Assembly (NCBI RefSeq): GCF_000149955.1 | Contig: NC_030998.1 | Location: 756,699 to 820,698 of the forward strand | Direction of reading: 5' to 3' | DNA length: 64,000 bases | Origin: Fusarium oxysporum f. sp. lycopersici 4287 | Lineage: Eukaryota > Ascomycota > Sordariomycetes > Hypocreales > Nectriaceae | In this document: positions 54,624-64,000 of the stretch, in pieces | Layout: each line of letters starts with the position of its first letter | Numbering within the stretch: position 1 is the first letter of the stretch | Notes under the pieces: model-generated | Databases searched by the model: none | Told to the model about the DNA's origin: nothing | Seen by the model: the letters and a program-made list of their open reading frames with translations, nothing else | Translations under genes and position numbers: made by a program

Positions 54624-55316
54624 ATTGAGCTGTTAGATCAAAATAAGGCTATAAAGGCTTGTCAAGCTTGGCGTTATGCATATGGCAGCAGAATGGGCTT
54701 GGCAGGAATTATTTAAAGGTTTTCCCCAGACTCCAGGTTTGCGGGGAATTACAGGCGAGCGGACCCCATATGGCTTGGTCTAAACCGAACTTGTGGGGGA
54801 TCATCCTTGTTGGAGATGCCGGTATTCCGAGATGCTTTTCGGCATCCAATAGTAGCCCCGCCAAGGAAAGTGCTGCTACCCTTCACCGTAGATACGTAAG
54901 CATGCTAGACCTGTACAGATGACGGTCTAATAGGATCGTGACCATGACGTTTCCCCTTCCCGGGTCCAAAAGTAGCCCCGTCAATTAGAGTGCTGCTACC
55001 CCGACTGCGTAAGTAGACTGGAGCTATGGTTGATACAGATGTCCATTTGATAGGGAGGAATGGCATTGCGATTAGTATCCATCTCCCCGGCGTCCAAAAT
55101 TGGCGCCGTTGGGTAAGTACTATAACTTTCCTTTTCCAGAGGCTGACAAATAGATGAGTTAAAGTTGAAAAGCGGCCATCTCAATATTGGTAGTACGGCG
55201 GTAGAGTGTGTAATGCAGTGACTGCACACTAAAGCATACAAAGAGTAGCGACTATAGAGAAAGACAAATAAGAAACCTCCATACACTTCAGTTATCAGCA
55301 GCCATCAACAAAGATC
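54624..55316. promoter_or_regulatory. Promoter region of the MFS transporter with tandem repeat
   Basis: 693 bases between the MFS start codon and the 3' end of the next minus-strand gene. The only structure seen is the tandem repeat at 54841-55110. Confidence 0.45.
54841..55110. repeat. Diverged tandem repeat, 120-base period, 2 copies plus a partial
   Basis: Units start at 54841, 54961 and (degenerate, shifted by 8) about 55089. AGTAGCCCCG recurs at 54851 and 54971, GTGCTGCTACC at 54870 and 54990, and TACAGAT at 54914 and 55034, each exactly 120 apart. The third unit keeps TCCCCxxGxGTCCAAAA and a variant GGCGCCG. Within a unit GTAGC and GCTAC form short inverted arms. Identity outside the cores is low. 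Confidence 0.7.
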
Positions 55317-56051
55317 CTACTTATCCAACAGCGACGTAAAAAGGTCCGAAACCTCCACCGCTTGAGTTGAATGGATATAGACCCCCCTGTCATTGCCGTT
55401 GTTGAGTCTAGCAGTCGCAGCTGGTCTGCAGACAACACTGTTCTTCAAGGACTCTTCTAATCTTTCATGCCCGAGACAGAAGGTCCAGCCACCAACATAC
55501 GTAGCGTGGGCAGCCGAGACACAAGCACCGAGAGAAACAACAGCCGCAGGAGTAAGAGTGCCAGCAGAAATAGCTTCCGCAGTAGCAACAGCAGATCCAC
55601 AAGCAGTAAGGGCAGCAACGTAAGCTACGGTTAAGCCAGCGCCGCAGACACCACAACGAACTGTGGGGCAGCCAGCCAGTCTGTGTCGATGATCAGCCTC
55701 ATGCTCAGAACGATACTGAGCAATCTTGGCATCAATTCCCTGCTGCAGCTTCTGGCGGTTATCCTGACGCTTTTCAACCTTGGCGTCAGATTCCATGTAA
55801 GTCTTGAGGTTTTTCTTGACGTCCTCGAGAGCAGCGACTTTGTCAGACTGGGGCCATGACTTGATGTCTTTGAGGCTGACAAGGAAGTCTGCCCATTTGT
55901 CGACGTTGATGGTGGATATATCAGAGGTAGAGAGGATCTCCTTGATGTCGGTCTCTGGGACACCGAACTTGGTGGCTACATTCTTGACTGTGAGGAGAGC
56001 AGTGGCGGTTGCGGTGGCAAAATCCCAGAAGATGATGTTTGTGACAAGCAT
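55317..56051 (-). CDS. Hypothetical protein with Cys/Ala/Gly-rich hydrophobic segment
   Basis: Intronless, 244 residues, no recognised domain. Residues 1-85 have a hydrophobic start (MLVTNIIFWDFATATATALL) and then an acidic helical region with possible PPR- or helix-like VDKWADFLVSLKDI. Residues 85-125 are strongly charged and coiled. Residues 128-195 are rich in Cys, Ala and Gly (CPTVRCGVCGAGLTVAYVAA, later LGACVSAAHATYVGGW) and could form membrane-active helices. The ATG lies after a weak leader. Codon usage and the long single frame argue that it is real, and the promoter to the right shows no TATA. Some fungal small secreted or membrane proteins look similar, but I offer no function. Confidence 0.55.
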   Translation of the reverse strand: MLVTNIIFWDFATATATALLTVKNVATKFGVPETDIKEILSTSDISTINVDKWADFLVSLKDIKSWPQSDKVAALEDVKKNLKTYMESDAKVEKRQDNRQKLQQGIDAKIAQYRSEHEADHRHRLAGCPTVRCGVCGAGLTVAYVAALTACGSAVATAEAISAGTLTPAAVVSLGACVSAAHATYVGGWTFCLGHERLEESLKNSVVCRPAATARLNNGNDRGVYIHSTQAVEVSDLFTSLLDK

Positions 56052-56927
56052 ATTGATAATTGTGCTTAGTGAAAGTTCTTAAAGGAAGATGGGTACAAGG
56101 GATGATGGCAATGATGAGAGAAGAATGTCAGTTTATGGGTAGATTGTCCCTTCTTATACTTATTTTTGTCGGACTCAAAGTAACTGTTAGTTCCGTCAAC
56201 CGTTCAACCTCGTCGACTTGCGCGTCTCGTCAAGACTTGCCCAGTTCTCCTGAACGTCGAGTGACAACAGGTACCCACGTTTGGGCCATCTCATCATAGC
56301 TGGAAAGGGGTGTGAGATTAGGATAGGGAGAGGCTAGTGGTAGAAGGGGAGGATAAAATGTATTAAAAAACAAAAACATTAGTAAAATAAAGAAAAGCTG
56401 TCTAGGGAGATCAATGTCCTTGCCGTGTTGCTGCGAGTAGCTGATTGCTTTGAACATGACATACGCCTGCTAACTAAACTGTTTCTCTCGGCCCAAGCTG
56501 CGATCTGCAGCTGCCTTTATAAAAACGACCAAGTTAGTAGAGCTCCCGTGTTTGCGACAATACATATAAGGTTTTCCCCCAGAGTCTGTTGTCGCTGCAC
56601 CCCTGAAGCTTGATTCGATGGAGGCTGGCTAGAGGATGACCGCAGATTAGCAGTTGACGTTGCAGAAGAGCCGCGGACTAAAATAAGGTACGTGACAGGA
56701 AACTTTAAAGCAGCTGGTGACGTTTCATTTGTCGATCCCTATGTCTGACACGAGATAACGAATTGAGCAAAACGAAGCGAGTTTAACTCTTGCCAAGACC
56801 CGATTACGCCCGTCTAATGAGGAACAAAATCAGTGAACATTGCGTCTTAATTGAGTCGATCTGGTTTGTGGAATAGCAAAAGGTCAGTCTACACTATGCA
56901 TGCTGCTGATAGTGAAGAGCAAAAGAA
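56052..56927. other. Intergenic, nothing recognised
   Basis: 876 bases between the hypothetical gene's promoter and the tRNA gene. No coding frame of substance and no repeat. Confidence 0.4.
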
Positions 56928-56999
56928 TGATCACGCTGGGGATCGAACCCAGAATCTTCTGATTCGTAGTCAGACGCCTTGCCATTGGGCCACGCGACC
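56928..56999 (-). tRNA. tRNA-Arg (anticodon ACG)
   Basis: The reverse strand folds as a complete cloverleaf of 72 nt: acceptor arms GGTCGCG and CGTGATC (five Watson-Crick plus two G-T pairs) with discriminator A; a D arm with GCC/GGC stem; an anticodon stem TCTGA/TCAGA around loop CTACGAA, giving anticodon ACG; and a T arm CTGGG-TTCGATC-CCCAG with the conserved TTCGA. No intron. ACG (read as ICG) decodes CGU/CGC/CGA. It lies within a 1.5 kb gene-free stretch beside an AT-rich patch. Confidence 0.93.
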
Positions 57000-57577
57000 A
57001 ATTCATGAAAATCGAATGCTAATGTTATCTTATACGCTCCAGCCCAGCTATTCATTCTGGCTTTCTGGCAGAAGAGTGCTCTGCCAAACAGCAGCTCACT
57101 AGAAAAAACTAAAGTTTAATAAAGTAATTATATTCCTATACTTGTAAGTGATTTAATAGTGTCTTTTTATAGTTCTAATTAGAGCAATGCTAAAGGATCT
57201 TATAACTAATCCTCGCCTTTAATTGTCTTAGTATAAAATTCATACTCAAAGTAATAAACCATCTTAAAAAACCAAAGTTACTTGAGCTTCTGACTTCAAG
57301 TTAATTTACATTTAAATCGCGCATTTGTAGATTTATATTACACCCGCGAGGAACCCTGAAAGCATTGCTAGAACATCGATTTGATTACAAGGTAAACTTA
57401 CCCTAGGTCGACTGCAACTACGGACGCACAGACAGATGCTGCAGAAAATTTGAATCCACTGCGTCATAGCAATTCAGAAATTGGTCGAAAAGTTCAATTT
57501 GCCAAGTCAGACTATACGACCATAGAGCTACTACAGCATCAACTACTGAACATTGATAATTTGCGAGCGAAATAAAT
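57000..57577. other. AT-rich stretch upstream of the tRNA
   Basis: From about 57100 to 57330 the sequence is strongly AT-rich with many TTAAT/ATAAA words and no coding potential. It lies immediately 5' of the tRNA gene and 3' of the peptidase gene. It resembles mutated transposon debris, but no inverted or long terminal repeat is recognisable. Confidence 0.4.
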
Positions 57578-59287
57578 TTACACGTGGCGTGGCCACTCGG
57601 GATCACGCGCCAATGCCATCTGTGCAAGATGAATCGCCTGGTCCTCTGGATCCTCAAAGCTCATCACACCAGCAGTGCCATTGGGCTTGAAGTATGGACC
57701 ATCAACCTCACATTGAGTATCATTAGCAGGCATAGTTCCATTGTAGAGGAAGGCCCGAACATGCTTGGCGAGGCAAAGCGATGGAACTGCGACGGAGCAA
57801 TGGCCGTATCCCTTGACCTCGACGATCTTTGAGTCTTTGAATGCAGCTTCTGCTGACCTAGCGGAGATGAGAGGGCAGACTGGATCATAAGTTGTAGTGA
57901 GAATGAGAAGAGGGTGTGCTGTCTCAACACCGTTGCGCGGGACGTAATTGTGTGTCTTGGGGATGCGCCATTGTTGTTTGGCGAAGAGGTATACGAGATC
58001 ATCGGGGGCGAAAACGCTGCGGTTAAAGGTTGGCATAACAATATCGAGGAGGGAGTCCAGGTCCTGTGGCCAGTGGAGAGGACCCGAGAGACCATCGTTC
58101 ATCGAAACCGTGTAGAGCGCATCACTGTCTTCACCATCATCCAGACCATAAGCCATCAAAGCCTCAGTTGCGTTACCGCCCATGAGCTGCGCCATACGCT
58201 CGGCAAACGTGCCCCAGAACTGAGGCTTGTATAGAACAGGGAACAGTGCACCATACCAGATCTTCTGGTAGTCGAGAAGACCGTAGACGCTATTGTTGAC
58301 GTAGACGTTCATCGGCTGTTCCTTGAGTTCACCAACGAAAGAGAGGAACTTGTCCTTGAGGCCTTCCCAAGAGTCTGCCATGGATGAGAGAGGGCATGCG
58401 TCGCCGGACTTGATGCACTCCTTGAGAAGACCATCCATAACATTCTCTGTGTCATTGAGGTCCTCCATATCGAAGCGAGCTTGGTACCAGAGGAATTGGT
58501 TCACAACCCCATCGATAATGACCCTGTGAGACCTCTCAGGAAACAGAGTCGCGTAAGTCTGGCCGAGAAGAGTTCCATAGCTGAACCCCCAGTAGTACAT
58601 ATCCTTCTGACCAAGAGCATCGAGGATGCTGTTCATATCGGCAGCTGTCTGAGGAGTATTGATGTACTTCCCATGCTCGCCCATAGTATCTTCGCAGGCT
58701 CGCACATAATTATGTGTCCAGGCATAAATCTCAGCGCCATCCTTGACGATATCGATATCGTGCACTGATCCAAGCTGCTGACGCGCCTGTTTGCTAGGGT
58801 AGCATGAAGCGCGTGGGGAGGAGGAGTTAATGCCGCGGGGATCAAACGAGACAAGGTGAAAACCGTCGCCGACAATGGTACTCAATTGTTCTCCACGTCT
58901 GTGGAGAAACTCGAAGCCACTGCCGCCGGGACCACCAGGGTTGAGGAGGATGTTCTTGCTTCCATCTTTGCCCCGCATGCGAATAATGGGGACATTAAAG
59001 GTTTTGTTGCTAACATCAGGATGAAACTGATCGATCGGCACGTCAATCTTGCTGCACTCTACGGAACGATTGCTGATCTCTCCGCAGGGCTTCCATTCAA
59101 TGTGCTCGCCTGAGTAAGTCGTGCGACCGTGATGGTGAGGATGCTGGTGGCGATGGGAGCAGTGAGGCGCAAGCCAATGGAATGCCGCGACAGTGAGAAT
59201 ACCAGCGCCGAAGACCTTCCATTTGTTCACGCGTGATTTGCGGCGCGGCTCGGCCCATTCAGGCGGGTTGAGTGAGTGTTTGTCCAT
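57578..59287 (-). CDS. Membrane-anchored alpha/beta-hydrolase, peptidase S33 (TAP-like)
   Basis: Intronless, 569 residues from the ATG at 59287. A basic N-terminus precedes a single membrane anchor (KVFGAGILTVAAFHWLA, residues about 24-40), then a His-rich linker and the hydrolase. Motifs: NPGGPGGSGFEFL (oxyanion loop), VSFDPRG, the nucleophile elbow WGFSYGTLLGQ (S236), the acid in ILTTTYDPVCPL, and the histidine in VKGYGHCSVAVPS within the TAP-like C-terminal domain. Relatives are tripeptidyl or prolyl aminopeptidases and exported proteases. As a type II anchored protein the catalytic part would be lumenal or extracellular. Several sequons agree with this. Confidence 0.85.
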   Translation of the reverse strand: MDKHSLNPPEWAEPRRKSRVNKWKVFGAGILTVAAFHWLAPHCSHRHQHPHHHGRTTYSGEHIEWKPCGEISNRSVECSKIDVPIDQFHPDVSNKTFNVPIIRMRGKDGSKNILLNPGGPGGSGFEFLHRRGEQLSTIVGDGFHLVSFDPRGINSSSPRASCYPSKQARQQLGSVHDIDIVKDGAEIYAWTHNYVRACEDTMGEHGKYINTPQTAADMNSILDALGQKDMYYWGFSYGTLLGQTYATLFPERSHRVIIDGVVNQFLWYQARFDMEDLNDTENVMDGLLKECIKSGDACPLSSMADSWEGLKDKFLSFVGELKEQPMNVYVNNSVYGLLDYQKIWYGALFPVLYKPQFWGTFAERMAQLMGGNATEALMAYGLDDGEDSDALYTVSMNDGLSGPLHWPQDLDSLLDIVMPTFNRSVFAPDDLVYLFAKQQWRIPKTHNYVPRNGVETAHPLLILTTTYDPVCPLISARSAEAAFKDSKIVEVKGYGHCSVAVPSLCLAKHVRAFLYNGTMPANDTQCEVDGPYFKPNGTAGVMSFEDPEDQAIHLAQMALARDPEWPRHV

Positions 59288-60193
59288 TTTTCTGGTGTTT
59301 GTTTGATGATGATGACTCGATGAAGAGGAGACGATCGTCAAAATGAAACGAGCAGCCTAACGCGTTGCCACGTGAGCGTCCTTGCGTTCGTCATCACAAC
59401 GCGTCGACACCAACATTCTATTTAGGAAGGTAATCAACCAGAGTTGTCAGTAATCACAATCAAGATTGAAACTTTGTCCGCGGAAAGGAAGCAATTGATC
59501 TATTTTCCATGGATATGTTTTTATTGTTCTCAGGTTATTCTTAGGTCGACCGCGTTGGTGGAGTACTACTACTATGGACCTACATGCTATTCAAGGATTC
59601 AATCCCTTCTGGCCCATCTTCCTGACTCAAGCTATGTCACATCTTGAGTCAGTGGGTACAGATAATCCACCCGGAAAATATTCTATTTCCCGATCACTCT
59701 CTCGGTTATACGGCAAGGCAAGGAGACGTCGTGAAACCATCATCATCATATTTCCCATACGTAATGGAAACCGAAAAAGGGTCACCATAGCCGCATCTGT
59801 TAATTATGCGAAAACCACACCGCATCGAGCGCCTAATATGAGCATCCTATAGGAGGAATTAGAGCTCTTGAATAGACTTTCGGCAGCTAATTTATGGGTA
59901 TGCGCGTGATTTTCGACCGTTTCAGAGATCGCAACTCGTCCCATTCTGGAACCTTTCAATGGAGATCACTGGGGCCTTGGCACCTCCGATGCATACCCGT
60001 GTATGCGGGTGCACCCTTTCGATGATCTTGTTCCCGCTTAGGAAGATTAATGGCGAGGAGATATACGGGCCGTACCGATCTATCCGGAGGCATATTGAGC
60101 GGCAGTCGATGGAGTAGATGACTATAAAAGGGCAGTTGGTTTCTATAGTAGTTGGGTTGTTACTCATCAGCAATAGCAAGATAATCGACAATC
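59288..60193. promoter_or_regulatory. Divergent intergenic region, 0.9 kb
   Basis: Contains the promoters of the S33 peptidase and the adenylate-forming enzyme. TATAAAA at 60123-60129 lies 71 bases before ATG 60194. GGTGCACCC-like and GCGGGTGC words occur near 60000. No gene seen. Confidence 0.45.
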
Positions 60194-61908
60194 ATGAGTA
60201 CTTTTAAGACTCCAGCTTCTGAGCTTCAAGCGAGCGTCAAAAGGCATCCAGATCTGGCACTTTTCAAAATCCCAGAGCAGTCTCCCCAAGGCACAAAGTT
60301 CAAAGACGTTTCCTTTGCTCAGTTTGAGAGGGATGTCAAACAGACGGCAAAGTATTGGAAGGACAAGCTTTCTAGCCTAGGCGTTCGAGACAGGGCTGTT
60401 GTCGGTGTCTGGTGAGTCGGTGTGATCATGAAACTACATCATCAGCTGATTCCCCATTTAGGTTGAGGGGTTATGCCTACTCCGATACCGTCCATATCCA
60501 GGGTCTCAACTGGGCAGGATACATCCCTCAGCTGTTATCTCTGCGCATGACAGATCCTACTGTCATCTATGAGCTCCTGCAGAAGTCCAACGCTGTGGCT
60601 TTATTGCATGAGCCAGACAACACTTCTCTCTTGAAGGATAGCCCAGTGCCGACATTCCCAGCCGGCGCCATCCAATTCGACACGGATACAGAACAACTGC
60701 CTGTGACCCCTTGGCATCCCAGCAATGACGATGATGAGCTCTTCATTTATCACACGTCTGGCTCGATTTCAGGCATACCAAAGTTGGTACCTGTTACTGC
60801 ACGATGGATGAACTACACCTTGGATATGTCAACATTCTTTGAGCAGAGGTCGAACAAGAAGAGGGAGAGGATGATTAGTGTCCACATGTAAGTCTTACTA
60901 GAGGGTCTCTCAGTTGCAGTATACTAATGCACTGGCAGGGGAAGCTTCTGCCACCTTGCTGGATCTGCCCTCAGCTGGATCGCAGCGAAAGAGGGCTCAT
61001 GCATCATCATCCCGAGCACTCTTCCTGCTCCAGTCGCTGAAGTGCGCACGATGCTTGATGAGCATGGCTTGACATGTGTATGCATGTTCCCGCCTGCTCT
61101 ATCTGCGTTGTTCAGTGAAGCTCGCAAAGATGCATCCCTCCTCGCTTCTCTCAAAAAGATTGACAACGCAGGCTCTGGTGGCTTGAGCCTCGACGTTGCA
61201 GATTTGGAGTGGGCACGGAAACAAGGAATTCCAATGTTCAATATCTTCGGTTCCACAGAAATGGGCATGGCTTTGATGACAGATGCTAGGAAGAACGACG
61301 ACTACCTTGAGTGCACCCCTACTGCCAAAAATGAGTTTATCCCCATCGGAGAGACGCTGGCGTCAGGTGAGCAGCTACTTGAGCTAGTTGTGCCCCCAGA
61401 GGCGCCCAACTGCCCAGTCACCAGCTTTAGATCTGCCGATGGCAAATTTCATTCAGGCGACTTGTTCGTTGAGGTCAAGCCTGGCAAGTATCTTTTCAGG
61501 GGACGCAACGACAACTGGATCAAGATGGAAGCCTCCCTGCGATGCGATACCATGTCTATAGAATCTAATGTCATGGAGACCTGTGGCGAGGATCTTGTGA
61601 GCGCAGTGGTTGCCGTCGGTGTCGGACGCCCTTGTCCTACTATAATTGTTGAGCCAAAGGAAGAGTGTCTAACAAGCGCTAACGGTACTGATAATGGGGA
61701 TTCGATGCAGCAGCTGAAGGAGGATATTCTGAAGAGGATCACTCCATTTCATAGGCGAAGGTATACGCATGAGCGAGTCGATCACACGCGATACATAGTT
61801 GTTGTTCCACAGGGGACTCTTCCCAGAACAGCGACAAAGGGAAATGTGCGAAGGCAGGAAGTTGAGAAGGGGTTTCAGACGGTGCTGGATGCTGTGTATG
61901 TGAAGTAG
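60194..61908 (+). CDS. Stand-alone adenylate-forming (AMP-binding) enzyme
   Basis: Exons 60194-60411, 60462-60887 and 60939-61908, 537 residues. ANL-superfamily core motifs in order: A3 YHTSGSISGIPKLVPVT (ATP loop, about residue 169), HLAGSALSWIAA, A5 FNIFGSTEMGMAL, A7 KFHSGDLFVEV, A8 hinge FRGRNDNWIKMEASLRCDT, and A10 LPRTATKGNVRRQ with the conserved lysine. There is no carrier or reductase domain, so it probably makes an acyl-adenylate and then an acyl-CoA. Compared with NRPS-like reductases the C-terminal halves are missing because the gene ends normally here. No peroxisomal SKL signal (it ends VYVK). Substrate unknown; no cluster partner adjoins except a bZIP regulator 1.2 kb on. Confidence 0.85.
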
Positions 61909-63088
61909 TTTTGATAGCGATAGGCACAGAACTATCAACAAGACTGAAGCTTCTGCACACTTGGGAGATGATGTCAGGTTGTAAAAGCCAAACAAGGTGA
62001 TCGAGCTATTTCAGCAGAGTCCCAAGTATCATGCAGCCAAGCCTTATATCCGAAATATTGAAGCGATCAGTTGTCGGACCAGGGTTGATCAGAAAAGCCA
62101 CAAAGGCGGCCGATGCTCTGGACATAGCCACCAGTGGATTTGTTTTATTTGCGGCGGTGGGTCGGCTAGTGAAACCCGGTTTTACCTCTTCTTAAGAGGC
62201 TGCCTAAGCGCCTTAGCTCGTCGTATTGCGTATGCATTCAGCTCTGCCGAATCAAGGCAGAACATTTATCTCCGAAAGCTTACGTCGCCGTCATGCAAAT
62301 AGCTGAGTGCCGTCATAGCAGAACAAGCGGGTACCAAGCTTGCCTCGTATTTCTGCCAGTGCCATTGGTTGTAGAGGTTCTAGACTGCTGAGACCCTAGT
62401 ATATATGGTCAGATTCTATGTGCCATACCACATCGGCAATAAGAAACTACGAGAATGAGGTAAAATCTGGAGCTCTAAGTGGCAGGGAGCAGGCACCAGA
62501 ATTTGCTCCCACGAAAAAGGCGGAGAACAAACTCAATTTCATGACAAGAATTGTGTCTCGCTATTCGCTCTTGATGTCTCGCGAATCGCGGCTTACTATG
62601 AAGGCAATTTAGCTCGCCAACAAACTTGCATGGGTACAGTCAGCCAGCTTGGCATAATTCCCCAAATCGGAAGCAGCCGGTGATGAGGCAGAGCTTAAAA
62701 CGCAGAAGGATGGAGTCTTGTAAATGAATCTTGGAATTGTAAATTCTAGATGTAAGGTTGGAGTAAGATGACTACTAACCGGTTCGGGTGGAATAAACGC
62801 TCCTCTGTCATCATTTTAACGTTAAAGTTGCTGACTTGGCAAGTCAGATCATCATTGCATGGGTCTCTTAGTAGAATAGGTTGGGTGTATCGGAAATATT
62901 GGGGTCATCCTGTCTGTCGACTCCGCCACACAAAATGGGCCTTTTCTTTACCGGGCTTCGAGTCTACTTATGTTTCTCTGGCAGCTCATAATCATACATA
63001 TCGCACTTGTCAGTCGTCCCGAACCAGAACAATTTCGGACTAATTCTATAATATTTGCATCTCGATTTACGTAACACACAACAACACG
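61909..63088. other. Intergenic, 1.2 kb
   Basis: Between the adenylate-forming enzyme and the bZIP gene. No gene, RNA gene or repeat recognised; several short frames have no domain-like sequence. Confidence 0.45.
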
Positions 63089-63913
63089 ATGCCCGAGTCA
63101 AAAAGTCCGAATTATCTTGGTCCAATGGGCACTGATGCAAGCAAGGTAATTAAGATGCTTTTATGTCAACTTGCCCGAGTCTAATACGTCCAGAGCCGAC
63201 GGGAACGAAACAGAGAGGCACAACAACAATTTCGAAAACGAAGACAGGCTGCTGAAGCGGCGAGGGTGCAGAGACTTAAGCGACTCGAAGGCGTGGTTGA
63301 GAGAATGAGTACGGTGATTGTGGACTTTGCGGATAAGATGTTGCAAGAAGAGGTGTTGAAACAATATCCTGCCTTAGCGGCCGATGTGCAGGATGTTATC
63401 ACACAGGTTCTTGTCTTGGCGAACGAAGCCGGAGATCCTGAAGAGACGAGGTCGAATGAGCGGCATGAAGAGAAATCGCCTGATTATGGGGACGACGACT
63501 CGGATACACGACGATGTTCACAAGATTCAGCAAGTCCATCAGGGTTACAGAACTTACCAATCGGCATGCCATTTTCCTTCGACCAACAGGATATGTTCAT
63601 AACAAGCTCCCCACCAGAGCACAGCCAACTCAAAGACACACCTCAGATCGTATATCCAACAATACAAAACCCGCTATTCTACTCCCATTCGCCTCATTTA
63701 ACACCCTCACCCATCACACACTCGCTAGGCTCTGGACTTTGGAACACACCAAAGCCACTATCCCCAACATCTGTTTCCTCTTGCCTAATACAGTCGCGCT
63801 TCAATGTAGGTTCCAGATTTTCTGATCAAGCAGCCGTGGCTCATACTTTCCCCGGCCAGACAAATCTCCCGTATCGTGCCCCATACTACGATTCAATAAG
63901 CAAAACTTTATGA
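63089..63913 (+). CDS. bZIP transcription factor
   Basis: Exons 63089-63145 and 63194-63913 (GTAATT donor, GTCCAG acceptor), 258 residues. The basic region begins right after the junction: RRERNREAQQQFRKRRQAAE carries the N-x7-Q/R contact pattern of fungal AP-1-like factors. A short leucine-type zipper follows (VQRLKRLEGVVERMSTVIVD). The remainder is a Ser/Pro-rich region without domains, perhaps for activation. A short first exon before the basic region is common in this family and supports the small exon 1. The DNA target is likely an AP-1/CRE-like TTACTAA or TGACGTCA site. Its target genes are not evident. Confidence 0.85.
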
Positions 63914-64000
63914 TACAAAGACTACGAATCCCGCCTCATTTGAATCCCCAGACCTTTTGCGTTGAACCTTGCTCTTCTGGTGGCTTGGATGGCTGAGAAG
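63914..64000. other. Right end of window
   Basis: 87 bases after the bZIP stop codon; too short to interpret. Confidence 0.4.

Noticed and set aside
56851..57102. An open frame of 83 codons on the plus strand reading DRTQNLLIRSQTPCHWATRP
   Set aside because: This is the antisense translation of the tRNA-Arg gene, a well-known false protein in fungal annotations.
59574..59852. A 92-codon plus-strand frame in the divergent promoter before the adenylate-forming enzyme
   Set aside because: Low-complexity, basic sequence without domain or codon bias; probably chance.
60194..63913. Adenylate-forming enzyme plus bZIP factor as a secondary-metabolite cluster
   Set aside because: No polyketide or peptide synthase, reductase, P450 or methyltransferase lies nearby, and the two genes are 1.2 kb apart with no shared element.
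1..64000. Search for CRISPR arrays, insertion sequences, bacterial operons, rRNA and telomeric repeats
   Set aside because: None seen by eye. Short repeats noted are listed separately and do not form arrays; no TTAGGG tract is present.

Overview
The window is eukaryotic, from a filamentous ascomycete. Nearly every gene is monocistronic and most carry short spliceosomal introns (about 40-75 nt, GTAAGT/GTATGT-type donors, YAG acceptors, CTAAC/CTGAC-like branch points). The families point the same way: a Zn2Cys6 regulator, a fungal F-box-like family, a But2-domain secreted protein, GFA/CENP-V and Dal5-type MFS proteins, and several lineage-typical hypotheticals. The set resembles Fusarium (Nectriaceae); that assignment is inference from recognised families, not from a search. 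All exon models below were derived by checking reading-frame phase across visible splice sites.

Layout. 0-12 kb: a small coiled-coil protein, an AIG2-like protein, an intronless secreted PL26 rhamnogalacturonan lyase, a Zn2Cys6 regulator, a beta-lactamase-fold protein lacking its catalytic motifs, and a SIRT6/7-like sirtuin. 12-25 kb: a tandem pair of cysteine-rich secreted proteins (the second broken by a stop codon), a coiled-coil protein flanked by a dispersed direct repeat, a GH43 arabinan-active enzyme, a large membrane protein with a cysteine-rich ectodomain, a GT34-type glycosyltransferase and a But2-domain secreted protein. 25-41 kb: accessory material, including a broken F-box-family gene, a double-GFA protein, a secreted six-hairpin glycosidase-like protein, an intact beta-lactamase/esterase, and a decayed 3' fragment of a bacterial-type Tc insecticidal toxin A gene. 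A DUF7704-like membrane protein and a GST follow. 41-64 kb: a proline-rich protein, a Mup1-like amino-acid permease divergent from a TauD-type dioxygenase, a TPR-CHAT caspase-like protein, an aldehyde dehydrogenase convergent with a nine-exon MFS transporter, a hypothetical, a tRNA-Arg(ACG), an S33 peptidase, a stand-alone adenylate-forming enzyme and a bZIP regulator.

Functional themes. Three secreted carbohydrate-active or glycosidase-like proteins (PL26, GH43, six-hairpin), a GT34 enzyme and many transport or oxidation genes fit plant-polymer and small-molecule catabolism. Two neighbour pairs look like small catabolic modules: permease + TauD dioxygenase on a shared divergent promoter, and aldehyde dehydrogenase + MFS carrier. 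The high share of decayed genes (Tc fragment, F-box family member, second cysteine-rich paralogue), AT-rich patches and repeated promoter segments suggest an accessory or fast-evolving chromosomal region. No biosynthetic gene cluster, CRISPR array, bacterial operon or intact transposon is visible.
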